A program made the position numbers and the translations under genes. This document shows, in pieces, positions 12,501 to 24,753 of a DNA stretch of 64,000 bases. The notes under the pieces were generated by a model. That model made no database searches. It was not told the origin of the DNA and saw nothing but the letters and a program-made list of their open reading frames with translations. The stretch comes from Lunularia cruciata (Eukaryota; Streptophyta; Marchantiopsida; Lunulariales; Lunulariaceae). How positions within the stretch are numbered: position 1 is the first letter of the stretch; every line of letters begins with the position of its first letter. The stretch spans positions 23,058,732 to 23,122,731 of the forward strand of contig OX419757.1 in NCBI GenBank assembly GCA_948567375.1. Direction: 5' to 3'.

Positions 12501-14119
12501 AAAGAAGTGGTCAAGATGATCAAGTTGAATACAAGAGATAGTATATTTGGCTTATATGAAAAAGTAGCCAAGGAGTGAGTTGAATAATGAGAGGACAATG
12601 ATGTTTTTCTTTTAAGATGGGATAGTAAATGGTTGTTACCTTCAGATGAGTCCATATAGAGTATTCTGAACATAGATCAACAACAAAGCAAGCAAATCAC
12701 AAATAGAGAATCAACAAGCAACAGATTGCAAGCAAGGGTCATGTAAAAAGGGAGAATAACTACGCTATGCTATACAAATTTATTTTATTTATTTATGAAA
12801 TTAGGTGCTAGGATAATACTCTTGTAAACAATAATACTAAATATTGATTCTAGCATATTTTAAGTAAAAAAATAGCATAATCTAAAATAGATGAGAGAGT
12901 ACATATATCTATAAGTAGTTAAGCACTTTCACCATCTAATGAATAGAAAAGGCTAAATTAAACCAAAGAAATCTGAAAGCTAAAGAGTTTGGAAAGCATC
13001 ATAATGCTACAAAAGGTATACAAGATATATTTTAAGGTAAAATAAAATATACAAGTGAAGATTTGTATTTTAAGTTGAGTTGTTTTCTGAGTTTTATCAC
13101 AATTTTTTCTACATTTTATTCTTCAATTGTATTTTTCTTCTCCTTAACTTTGGAGGACCAATCAAACAGAAGCAAACAATAGAACCATAACAGGATTTTG
13201 TAAGAACAAGGGAATGAACTTATTTTGTTCTAGTGGATGTCAAATTAATTACAATTATGTTACACAGAATCACTACAAAGGGTCACCTTAGCTATGACAT
13301 TGTCTATGTCTCCCTAGCAGAATCTACCTCACCTACATTCTAATATCATCATATACCACCAATTGTTGGTACCTTGGATGAATCAACATATCAAGTTCAA
13401 AATTGTGTACAAATTTTGTCCAATCAAATATATTTTATAGAATTACAACACTATGTTTTCAGTGCTTAGTATGGAAATTCCTATGAACAATCACCAATAA
13501 TTTATTATATGATACCAAATATTGGCACAAATATTTTAATAATTAATGGTCCGAAGATAGTCCAGTATTCAAAGCTAGGATTGAGTATTGTTGCAAATAT
13601 ATTTTTACTAGTTAGAAAGATAGAGAACCAAATTGAAGGTATCCTAGTTTCAAAGCTATCACTTCTCGTTGTGGAGATGGACTATTGAGCAAGTAAAAAA
13701 AATGGTTAGTTTCACTAATTAAAAAGCCACGTTCACAAGATGTTTATACTTTAAGTTTTGAAATGCAAGTGTATATTTAAAATTTCCTCAAAGCTTCAAA
13801 GAAACTCTAGCATTGGAAGTAACAAGAGTGATTTTCTTGAGTGTAAGATGCTTAAGAAGTCTATGCTTTCAAACTTTACTTTATTTTATGTTTCAATTGT
13901 TCTGCTATTTACAAGATGCTCCTTGAGAAATGTAGTGAGGTATCAGGTTCCATTCAGTGTTAAAGAGGCCACAAATACCTATAACCTCAAATGTGGTAAT
14001 TGTGCAAATAGGTTATCATGCAAGTGCCAATTTTTACAAGCAAATTGTTTTCCTATCTATGATTTCTTTTCCAAATCACATATTAGTGATTTTGTTATTA
14101 ACTGCTAACTGATCTATAC

Positions 14120-14723
14120 AATCATTTGCCATACGGAGATTTTGGAATATAGCATTGATGGTTTGTTGGGACATATTCCAGTCTGCTCTACAATAGAAAT
14201 GAAGTCTTGAATGTTGAACCAACACAAAGATGCTTTGACCTGCCTATATTTGTTTCTACTCCCAACAAGAATATATCACAACCACAAAATATAGATATAT
14301 AGCCTTTTATGCAAGATCTTCAAAGATTGTTTGTTGATAGAGTTATGGTGATATATATATATGGTGATTGAGAGTAGTGAATCCCTTCTTTAATAGATAT
14401 ATATTAAGTTCAATATTAGTGCTCTTTCTCAAATATCATCCATCTAAATATAAGTTTGGTGGTTTGACCAATGGCAACTTTGCTGGGTGTAGTTACTGCA
14501 AAATACTTATAAAACTGGAAATAGCACTAGGTTGTGGCCTTAGGGGTTTATTGAGTACTCTTGTAATTGAGAAAAAAATAATCACCCCACCAAAATATAC
14601 ACCGGATGAGAGGTTCATCAAGCAACTGCATATGGAACTAATGCTCAACAAAAGGAAATTGCATATGAGTTTGTGTCAAGACATATTTATAACATTTGAG
14701 GCTGACGGATCCATATATGTTTA
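14120..14723 (+). pseudogene. Probable CACTA-type (tnp2 family) transposase remnant
   Basis: Two frames on the same strand resemble consecutive parts of plant En/Spm tnp2 transposase. The first (about 14170-14360) contains GTYSSLLYN, then NIDI-stop-PFMQDLQRLFVDRV, which parallels the family segment ending in NDIDVYLQPLxEELxxLW. The second (14368-14723) contains FNRYILSSILVLFLKYHP, then GLTNGNFAGCSYCKI, which parallels the tnp2 segment with a conserved xGxxACxxC. There are stops and a frame change. No CACTA termini were found. The assignment rests on pattern memory only and is moderate. Confidence 0.42.
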
Positions 14724-14961
14724 ACATTCTCTGTTATCTCACATTTGATGCTATGCACATTTTAGCATTGTGCTTATTCAAGAAACATGCTCAGATGATG
14801 AAAAAAGAGATGTTGAAAGTTGTTACCAAAAGGAAGTGCTAATAAACCACTCTAGATGACTTGTAAGTGAAAAGATCTTGATGGTAGATGGCCAAAACAC
14901 ATGTTTGAAAGCCTTAGCTATTTCATAAGCAAAGTAAGTTAATCAACCACATATATTATAT

Positions 14962-15085
14962 CAGTTTAACTTGCACAAAAGCACAACTACGGCTCAACTT
15001 GATAAGTTTAACTTCCATAAAAGCACAGCAAAGGCTCACTTGAAAGTTTAATTTACATAAAAGCACAGCAACGGCTCGACTTGAT
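14962..15085. repeat. Three tandem copies of a ~40-bp unit
   Basis: The phrase agtttaactt-cataaaagcacagc, ending ggctc-acttga, occurs three times in a row, starting near 14963, 15005 and 15044. Confidence 0.85.
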
Positions 15086-18000
15086 ATGTTGCGAGACATA
15101 AAATGATTCTCAACACATTCTCATCACAAAAATTCATTACAAAATTTAAAACATTTCCGCGAAAGACAACGTAATATGAATCCGTGGTAATGATAATGAT
15201 ACTTGAAATTCTATAATAATGATTAATAATGAGCCAAGATGAATAAGTTCTCTTCATACTGAATAATCTCTCCCCAGATTCGATACTTTGATTGTTAAAA
15301 ACGAAAATTGCAGACAATTCTAGGTCCATAAAGCGGTATTAACACGTTGGCGATGCTTTACGACCAAAGTCACTTCCTATATTTCTAAATTGCAAAAGCT
15401 TACCATTGAAACACTGAGTACTCCTCATCCGCATGTTTAGACAGAAGAACACATAAGTTTGAATAGTTTTGCACACGCGTTTCTTTGTTTGAGATCCTGA
15501 TCTCAAACAAAGAAACGCTATGTCTCGTACCCGGTAGGAGATACCATAAGGAGCGAAAGGGTGACATTAGCTACTAGAAGATACACTCTCCGGGAAAAAT
15601 ATTATGCTCCCCACGGGACCATACAAATTATGCGCCGTGATTTGAATATCTAGCCAAGTCGGACAACACCATTAGAGTGGTAGTCATAGTGATGCAGATG
15701 TAAATACTGGTACTTGATTTGTTCCAGTAGCTTTCCAGGACGTGCGTGAACTCTGCCGAAGTGACCGTTAACAGGCATCGGAATTAATTTAAAGAACTTT
15801 CAAATTCATGTAATAAACGTTAAGTGATTGAATCAATTCTAAGCTGTCCAGGGGAACAGAGTAAATTGGCTTCTTAATTTCCAGACAATCTTGAACTGTA
15901 TGTAATCATAGTCATTCGTGTAACATCATTCGAACCTCAATAATGATCACTCCAGTAACTTAAAGTAGACTCTCAAAAAGTTCCTACCACGAAACGCTGC
16001 TCCGAAACTTCATGTCTGGCTGCAAAATAGATGATCTGCGAACAACCTTACAAACTACCATTCATTCGAATATACATGAACTTCATTTTCAGTCGAAGCC
16101 ATCAATGAGAGTGTTGTGGACTGCGCATGCTGCTATTGATAGTTTTGAACAAGAACGAAGATCAAATACGAGTCGCATGCTGGCTGAGAACTATTGGAAA
16201 ATAATGACAGCAACCTTCTATAGCCTTGCAAGGAGAGTCAAGCAAAGTTGTACTCAGGAAACTGGATTTGTTCAAGTCTAGGATTCATCATCACCAAAGG
16301 CTGAGATCAATTTCGCAGATATTCCCTTCTGTTGGATGAACATCACAGACAATTTCAGACCTTGGGTTATGAAGCAGGATAAATATATCGATTTTTGCAC
16401 CTCCTTCGCATGGGTATGCGTTGGAAAATAATGTAAAATGTTGAATCTCTGAATTTCATACTACTATGGAACGGCAAATTTATCTTGTAGGGTTGCAACA
16501 GCATAATGAAGCGCTCACACCGCAGATTTTTGGTCCTTATTTGGTCGACGTAAGCGTAAGATATTATGCATGACGTGCTTCAACCTGTGAAACTATCTAG
16601 CATTGAAAGCCGGTAATCCCTCTGATCGTTAAGAACGAGGAATGGGTATTGCTTTCACGAGGAAACTTAGTACAAACTATTTCTCTGCTGGCAACGGCAA
16701 TAAAGACATAGTAGACACTGAAACTGATTATGATATATATCACGATCAGTGTCGGTAATGTACGTAGCATTTTATATTTCTCCAAGTTAAGTAAAACTGG
16801 AGGTCGCCTTCTCAAGGAGTCCTGTCAAAGAGATCCTCAATCCAAATCAAACTTTCGCCGCTTGTTTCATCGAAATAAGAGAGCTGTATCCTAGAAGCAA
16901 GCAGACTAGTTTGAATTATGAGGTATAAGACACCTACAAATGAGGAAGGGAGTCCATAATCAGAAACAAACTTCAACTATTAATTTAGCACTGAAAGTTT
17001 CACATCAAAAACCTTCTCCGAGCAGTATGCAGGAGCTGCGAAAGCTGTTACTGTTCGATCTGCCCTAGTTGCTTCCAGATTAACTATTGAGATCCTCTAC
17101 TGTGGAGCCGATTGAGATTTAACAAAGAAGAGAGCATCACATCAAAGAATCAGACTGACAATACAAGTGAAGATAGCCGGCTGGAACAAATTTTTTCGTA
17201 GTATATATTCTATTGGATGACCCATGTCTTATACGTACATTATACTCCGCACTATACGGAGGCAAGCATGAAATTGATAGTGTTATTGACAGGGTGTGGA
17301 CAAACAAAGGGTTTAACCAAGTGGAGCATCCAGACCGAACGCACTATTAGCTACAACTATGAGGAGTGAAACTCAAAAGTACGATCGAAAAATGAATTGC
17401 GTGCTATAGCAAGCCACCATGAAGGGGAGGGCCACTGCACGCTTGTGACGCGTTACTAGTTCGTAGAATAGAGAGAGCTAGGTTCAAAAACTAAACTTCT
17501 AATCTAAAATTCTCTGCCATGCCCGAGAACTTTAACACGGTAGCGGAATCCTGGTTTCAAGATGTTAATCGACAACCGACCTGATATAAGACTCGGATTG
17601 ATTCAGAGAAGGAAGAGGAAGTCGAGACATATCTATGTTCCCCCGAAGTTTAGAAAGAATATTTTTTCATCACTGGATCTATCTGACTGACTGGAAAACA
17701 TACCAAGTAACTTCAATTGTTGTTTAAAGCCATCAAATTACTTATCAAGCGTAGAATCTGTATATGTGGAAGTTATTAAGCTCCACATCCACCTGCACCT
17801 CGACTACTTCCACACAAAAAATATCTAAAGAGCAATGTGGACGAGCTAGTGTTCATTTTCTGATATATATCAGACATCTGGTATCTACTTGCTTTTAGCT
17901 ACTCAAGGAGTTCATATCTGTTCAACGAACCTTGAGAAGTGCAAGGTCGATAACTTATCAGAGAGGTAGAGTTCAAGTTACAGCAAACAATAGCAGGAAA

Positions 18001-19735
18001 ACTTAGAAGTAATTGGAAGCTCTTGTAGCAAGTGGCCTGCATCAAAGGCCTTCGCAGTGATTGTCCAATAGAGAAAGTTAGTGGAGAAACAGAATCCGCT
18101 TCGGAACTTGCCACAACGCTCATTATTGTGCGTGCTATGAGGGCTTCAACTTTCCCTTCATCGTACAGGTTTCTATTAGCGCTCATCTATGCATGGAGTC
18201 TCTATTGTTCGAGTTAATGTACTGGTTCAAACAGTTTTGTGAGACGACTAACGCAGCAAATGACACACGTACAATTGGTGTAGAGGTCGGAAGTCAATCG
18301 ACAGAGATTTCCTGTACTTTTTCCAACCTCACACTTACACTGTACGTCGTGGTCCTAGTCAAAGGTGAAAGCTAGATTTGGCGTTCGTGAGGCTAGATGG
18401 CAAGTCTAAACCTTGCAGACGAGGTTCAACTGATAAAACGCCCTTACTGGTTTCGCGTTACCATAAGATATAAACATTAAAAAGATCTGAGGATTAAACA
18501 CCGCTCTAAGTCGACGCTCGTTGTTTGCAGGCTCATCCTAGTAGTTTAATCTTAAAAGTGCAAGTCTTCATCGAACTTTCAGAATCAACGAGCATGGTAA
18601 CAATTCGACATATATTTGAGGCGGCCACTCTCTGAGTGATTTAACTTTAGTTCCTTCGACAAGGTCAATGTGTCTAACCGAGGATCTCAATTCATAAATT
18701 TCTATTTATTAAATGCCCAATGACACGCAAGTCACTTCCGGAAACAAACACAGCTAATGCAGCAAGCACTCCTGAAAGGCAGCCACAAAATGTACATGTC
18801 CGCACCTTCAAGAGAAATTCATGTCACGTCGATCCCCGTAACGGCACTTCGTGGGCGATCTACTCGGTCCTGTCCGCACGCAGAAAGTCTCCACTTGTTT
18901 TATGGAACTCCTTCGTAGTGCAGGCTAACCTGATATGCGCATGGCTATCAGCTGCTGCTTTCTTAGAGATAAACCTGAGCAGGCGTGGCCATCGAGGTCC
19001 AAGGGGGTGGTCAGTGACTATATTTCTTACATCATTCAAGAACATGCAGGATTCGCTTGTCAGTAACTCCTTCCATCGATCGTACGCTCTTACCAAATTG
19101 AACTATTTTTTCTTCTAATGTCCCGAAGTGGAAAGGAACTTCAGCTCCCCATCTACGACGTTCCGCTTACTATCCAACTGGCGTCTCCAACTAGCGAGGC
19201 TAAAACTATATAGTCCGTTTCCTGGAGTTCTTCCATCTGCTCTACATCACCTCGATTAGTATCATCAGGTTGTCATGAAGTTAAGGTGCTCCTCTGGTCG
19301 AGCTTTAGAACTCAAGAAGACAGAGAGAGAAATAGGTTTTAACTTTTATCAAATGCCCAGTGACGTAGATCGAAGCACTTTTTTTCTCTCGCTTAACTTT
19401 CTTTGGAGACACTGTGAGAAGCCTCGGACAAGAGACTCTTGTCGTCATTACTTTCAAGGGAGGTTTCAACTCTACGGTAGAAGTCCCGAGGAGAGGAAAA
19501 AGCCAGTCCTCTTTGGAATCTATCGGGGCCATCTTTCGTTCTCATTCTCCCTCCAACTCTCCCTCGGAGTCACTCCCACTCTCTCTCTCTTTCCAAACCG
19601 TACCTTATAAGATTAGGTGAGAGGTACCATTGAATAAAGTGGGCCCATAGTTGGGAAATCTAAAATCAGACCACCGGAAAGGCAGCCCGTCAGGCAGAGC
19701 ACTACACTACATTATCGTAGTAGTGAAGAGTAAGA
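15086..19735. other. Gene-free intergenic stretch
   Basis: Base composition is more balanced than in the stretch before it. Several open frames of 60-130 codons exist on both strands (for example 16012-16281 and 18720-19118, with 18860-19096 opposite), but none shows a known domain or splice structure. Confidence 0.4.
15477..15518. repeat. Perfect 20-bp inverted repeat with a 2-nt centre
   Basis: The left arm gcgtttctttgtttgagatc (15477-15496) is followed by ct, then its exact reverse complement (15499-15518). The stem is perfect over 20 bp. Confidence 0.95.
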
Positions 19736-19786
19736 AGGCGACCGCGTAGGAAAAACGAAGGATGGGAAGACCCCATCAAGCCATGA
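19736..19786 (-). repeat. LINE 3'-tail fragment, inverted copy
   Basis: This is the reverse complement of about 115-168: aaggatgggaagaccccatc and gaaggcgaccgcgtagg. Only about 50 bp are recognisable. It shares with copy 1 the junction between the LINE tail and the acgcggtcgcctt string. Confidence 0.65.
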
Positions 19787-20702
19787 GTGAATGAGTGAGT
19801 CCCAAGTCCAACTTCTTGTATCTGTAGTTTCTTCACGTAAATACGTTTAAGTCGTCAGTACAGTAGATGGAGCATCCAGTACAGTAGTCGCATACGCTGA
19901 GGGCTACTATATGTGCTTGGAGCGCTTATCAGGAGAATCGTTTTTACACCAAACCTTATACCACCTTGTTGGATCCTGGTATTCTGGTCCGAACATCCTG
20001 ATGGTCAAAGTCCAGATTATCCTGAATGCGAATATAGAGTACATCTTAAGTGTACGGGCTCTCTGATATCATGCGTCGCAGTCAAGAATCGTTCGGTAAA
20101 TCCTCGCACATCATTTGGCAGGGGGAACCCAATCGCATTCCTGCAGTGTCCAATCATAGCTAGAGTGCAGAAACTCTTGTAATTGCCAGGTTAATAGTGG
20201 AATGTAGGCCACTCGCCACCTGACTGCCTGAATCAATATCTTCCTGACAATTTGATGTAAACGTTTCGGAGAAGCAACTCTCCGTTGAGGATATGCCTTT
20301 TGGAAGTTAACTTATTTGGAGGTCGAAGTTACAGGACAAATTCTCTGATTTACGTCTTCCCCTATTTATCACTAACTACAAGACCCATTAGGAGTCTCCT
20401 CGTCAATTTCATGATTCAAGCTTCCGGCATTTAAGTAGAGGATTCGGGGCCAGCTACAATCGATGTCACGAGAACTAGCTGCTGAAAACAACTGCGTGTG
20501 CGCTTATGCTTGAATTTTGAGTGTGTGGAGCATCCTTATGCAGTGCTCTCTTGCAATACTCCAACTAAACTTCTCTAATATTGGATTTCGATGTAACTGC
20601 ATCCTACAACAATTAAAGAATATATCCTCTCTCCAAATATCGATTTCTCAAAATCTCTGTTCGATTATCCACTTCCGTCCTACTCATCATCTTGCAGGCA
20701 AT

Positions 20703-20744
20703 CCGGCCTTTTCCTCTGCCGATATCGGCTGAGGGAAAGGCTGG
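20703..20744. repeat. Near-perfect 42-bp palindrome
   Basis: The centre is gccgatatcggc. Flanking arms gccttttcctc and gagggaaaggc pair with few mismatches, and there is no unpaired loop. Confidence 0.8.
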
Positions 20745-21627
20745 CGCACGAGGACCGTACTTTACACAGGAGGAGAAACTAGAACTAAGCGTCATAAGTA
20801 GAGCGATATTGCATCGAGTGATGGGAAAGTTACTACGTCCGACACAAGTTCCTGTGAAGTATTACAGATCATTTGGTACTGTAGACGTAGACGTAGACGT
20901 AAGATTTTTGTTGATTAGAAGTTCAACGATGACGCATGCAAAGCTACAGTAGTTCCTGTCACGACCTTTATCGTGACGGCAGAGCCATCCAGTAACCCAT
21001 CCAGTAAAGTCCGGGAAAGCCCTGTTTGTCGGGGAAATTCAGTTTGGACTGGAATGTTCGTTAGGCGAAAAATTAGTTTATTTGAAGTTCAACTTATAGG
21101 TGGCGTCGCTTTCAGAAGTTGCCTGAAGACTCATGTGGATGAATTTCCGAGTTCTTTGAGGACTCCCAGACTGAATTTCAAGGCCACTGGAACTATCATA
21201 ACAAGGTGCTGTATGTATTTACAACAGAACAGTTGTCTGGAACAGGTCCTGCAAAGTTTTACTTGTGAGTCAGGGAAAGCTTTCCATTCAGTGAATAAAA
21301 GAGGACAAAAAACAACAATTGGCGGCGGCTGCTCCGTCAATTGTTTAGGAGGTGGATGAGTTACTGTTGTGCGTGGTACACAAACTTATGTAATACGAAT
21401 AAGGTTGTGTAGTATACATTTCGTGCGAACCGATGAGTAGGGTTTGATTATAGTATTTATCGGACAGTGTGATTGTCAAAAGCTGCGCACTAGTCGGTAA
21501 GAAGAAGCACAAACTTTTGGAATTATGATGATATCTGGAGTTGCGAATTGGTAGATGTCTGGCATCTGGCGGTGATGAGATGGGCACCCAGAGCACTGTC
21601 ATCATATCGCCGCGTGGGTGATCGGAG

Positions 21628-21653
21628 CTCTCTCTCTCTCTCTCTCTCTCTCT
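21628..21653. repeat. (CT)n microsatellite
   Basis: Thirteen or so CT units. Pyrimidine runs like this are common near plant transcription starts and in 5' leaders, and this one lies about 930 bp before the bHLH start codon. Confidence 0.95.
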
Positions 21654-22037
21654 GTCTGAGCTTAGATTAGATTGCCATGGTAGCATACGTAGGCCAGAGT
21701 ATCCTAAGAATACATTACCCATCGTGTTTCCTGTGGAGAAGAAGGAAATTACAAGAGGAAGGATACGCACAACAAAGTACTGCCTTACACGGCGTGCCTA
21801 GCTTGTCCGGGAGAGAAACAACATCACGCTGCCTGTCGAGTGAGATGGGAGCCGAGCAATCACCATATGGAGCGCGAACGGACTGGAGCATAGTCTACCT
21901 CGCAATGCCTATCGCACGATCCCATGAGTTACAGATTCTGCAGAGAAAACGTATAACACCTCGTCTGCCCTTGTGAGAAGACAGGTTTCTTGGAAGGTCT
22001 CCGCAGCAAACTTTCCTTTAGCTTGCGAAGGACGAAC

Positions 22038-22046
22038 CTATAAATT
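22038..22046 (+). promoter_or_regulatory. Candidate TATA box for the bHLH gene
   Basis: The motif tataaattc lies about 545 bp upstream of the ATG in a region with no better candidate. It is placed by eye only, and the start site is unknown. Confidence 0.25.
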
Positions 22047-22584
22047 CCAGTATTTTTCCGTTTGTGTTCTGCATGACCGACTCAAATGACGTTTTCTGGA
22101 TCAGAGTTGCTTAGGGTGGTTTGCAAGTTCTTCATGGCCTATAGTGTGTGACGTTTCTTGACTATAGAAATCAGTAGCAACATAGATATCTGTTGAGATT
22201 GATTTTGAGTGGAAGATGTAGTAAAGGAGTGGTCCAGAACATCTAGGGCAGAGGTTAGGTTGTTATGACACATATATGCGATTGATTCGAGATTTCTAGC
22301 TCGCCAAAAACTTACATACAACCCCAGCCGCTTCTGGACAGGAGGATTGTCGCAGGTGCTTTGTAGGAAGTAGTTCAGTCATTTTGTGATAATCTGGTCG
22401 TTACCTGACAGTTCAGGCTGGGGTGGAGAGTGAAACAAGTTGCGGATCAATCGGAGGAAGGAGGCACTATAATTGAAGCTATTCAACCTGGCTCAAGGGT
22501 TTTCAGGTTCCTTCTTCGCGCCAATCGATTGGCAATAGCTATATTCCCTTTGCTGCTGCTGCCTCGTTTGTATGCCATAAGCAA

Positions 22585-24753
22585 ATGATTCCATGGACAG
22601 ACTTCACTCGCGTCAGGTTCAATACTGCCAGCCTTTTGCATCCCATCGAAGGAGATCGGCAGCTGACTTCAACAATGGGATTGAACAAAGTCCAGATAGG
22701 CAATGGGCGCGCGCCATGGACAAGTCAGGTGGAGGGGACCACCTTTCTGAGCGAGTCCGGAACTTGCCTTCAGCCAACATACAGTCATGGAGGAGGCGAT
22801 TCTTGGCCTTCATTCAGCTTCTCTCCTGAGCAAATGGAGTATAGACAAGCTTCGGTATCAGTGGCAGGATCTACGCCCTCTACTCCTCCGCTAATGTATG
22901 ATACGGGCACACTTGGACCAATCGTTGACTGTTCCGGGGTGGCTGATCTGATTCTGGAGAAAGCCATAACGCCATTCTCAAAGGGAAAAGAGATTAGTGC
23001 ATCGAGTCGCATGATAAGTCCTGCGCCGGTGACGAGCAATGTCACGACCATGTCCGAGAGATTGATACCTCTTGATACATTTGGGAGAGGCAAGCACCCG
23101 GGAATAGTCGCGGATGGCCTACTGCAGGTGGGGAAGGACGATCAGGTGAAGAATTCGAATTTAGTATTAGGAGGCATAAATTGGTTACCTCCTGAGGGTG
23201 TGGGAGATGGGCAAGGTCACCAAATGGTCGACAGTTCCGCTGATAAGATTCCTAAGGCTAAGAGTGAACAGAGGAAGATGCAAGCGATGCCGGATGGTTA
23301 CATTAGAAACTACAGAAAGGATCGTCGTCCAGTCGTGACTTTGCAGAAATCTGATCACATGCGCCGGGAACGCGACAGAAGGATCGCCCTCAAGCTAATG
23401 TACAAAACACTTGACTCTATGATACCAAAGCCATCAAAAGTGAGTATGTATAGGAAAGGAATGAAGCATTGCCTTCTTGGCATCAACTACTGTACTTCGA
23501 TAGCTGATCCTTGCCATAATTTGCTGCAATCAATACTAGTGATTTATTTGGTGGTACGGATTGGTTGCTAAACAGAATTGGTTGGGCCAACAGAATTCTT
23601 AGGTGTTTCTTAGCTGGAAGGAACTCGAAGAGCTCAATGCTTCGTGAATAAATTTTCTCTGCATTGGACTTCCAGATCCAAACGTTCAATTCTTGAAAAT
23701 TTATTCACACAGTTCAATGCACCTCCACTCCTTGTAGTAAAAAAGATAGAGCGGACTATAACTTTTTTAATCGTGAAATGGCCTGTGACATTAGCCTCGT
23801 AGTTCCACTCACTTGTACGTTAATAGATGTACATGCAAGTCCTTACTTAGTTTTACACAGGTCTTTCATGAGCTAACATCTCCCTGGTTTAGCAGAAATC
23901 GAAACGGGATAGGACGGCTATCGTGGATGACGCATTGAAGTACGTAAGGGGTTTGCAGCAAAAGCTCGAGAAGCTTCGCGTAAAAGGTTTTGGAGTTCAT
24001 AGAAGCTCGACAATCATAGCAAGCAAATCGCTCGAGGCTGTACAGGAAAGCACAAGAGTTTGTAGTCCATCTGATTCGCCTAGTGGCTTAAGACAGGTGA
24101 CATCTGCCACAGGATCTGAGCAAGAAACAAAAGATGGAGTGACATCTGAAGATAAGGACGGTTTTGGAGCGGATTCTTTTGCACTCACAAACCCAGAGGT
24201 TGATGTTTTCCTGGGTTGTGGTAATGAAGTTATGATCAACATAACTTGTGGACCGAGGTCTGATTTGCTAAGCTGCGTGCTGGAAGCTTTGGAAATGCTT
24301 TGTCTGGAGGTTCTCCAGTACAGTTTTTCTCGATTGCTTGATGAAGTCGTGAATTGCAACTTCAGAGCTAAGGTACCGATCTCCAGTCCTAAACTATAAA
24401 TTTTGATTTGCCACGTTTCCGTCTAGACACTGACCTGTTAACGTCGCAGTCGAAACTGAACAAATCAGGACTGATATGTGAAGTGTAGCACTAGCAGAAT
24501 TAGGGACTCTCGGAAATACTGCCAAGTCTGTGAGCATTTCCACGGATCCTATTGCTTTCCGGATATGGCTATATTTTACACATTCTATCGCTTAAAGTTT
24601 CTTGACGAGAAAATGAGTTGCATGCCGAAGTCTTTCAAGTTCTTGACCTGAGCGTACATCTGCTCTGATGGTGATTTGCAGCTCAAAGAAGCATCTGACG
24701 ACACTCCAACTAAACCGATGATAGAAGAGATCATAAAGTCTGTACTCAACTGA
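22585..24753 (+). CDS. bHLH transcription factor with C-terminal ACT-like domain, ZHOUPI/RGE1-like group (three exons)
   Basis: The gene model is exon 1 at 22585-23439, exon 2 at 23896-24372 and exon 3 at 24682-24753. Both introns are phase 0 and GT-AG. The product is about 467 residues. I chose the ATG at 22585 because an in-frame stop lies upstream at 22474 and no earlier in-frame ATG follows it. Residues 1-250 are low-complexity and unmatched. The basic region (254-266) has HMRRERDRR with H258, E262 and R266, the H-E-R set that reads E-box/G-box DNA. Helix 1 ends SMIPKPSK at the exon junction, and helix 2 is RTAIVDDALKYVRGLQQKLE. The end (about 384-467) resembles the ACT-like dimerisation module of plant bHLHs (GNEVMINITCGPRSDLLSCV), completed by exon 3. 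The helix-2 form and tail are closest in my memory to the ZHOUPI/RGE1 (bHLH95) group, but the subgroup is uncertain. It is the only recognisable host gene here and is predicted nuclear. Confidence 0.8.

Larger units (their letters stand above)
9396..14119. other. Very AT-rich gene-free stretch
   Basis: Long runs of A and T and many small direct repeats, with no domain I can identify. A short (TA)n run lies near 11194-11209. A 116-codon frame at 13758-14108 could be upstream transposase sequence for the remnant at 14120-14723, but I could not match it to anything. Confidence 0.4.
19787..22000. other. Gene-free stretch upstream of the bHLH gene
   Basis: No domain is recognisable. Low-complexity items include (gtagac)n near 20882-20900 and (CT)n at 21628-21653. 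Part of this may be 5' regulatory sequence or leader of the bHLH gene. Confidence 0.4.

Noticed and set aside
18720-19118. Open frame of 132 codons, with an opposite-strand frame of 78 codons
   Set aside because: Neither strand gives a recognisable protein; overlapping frames on both strands suggest chance.
21677-21976. 99-codon frame upstream of the bHLH gene
   Set aside because: Could be an upstream ORF in a long leader, but transcript start is unknown and it has no homology I recognise.
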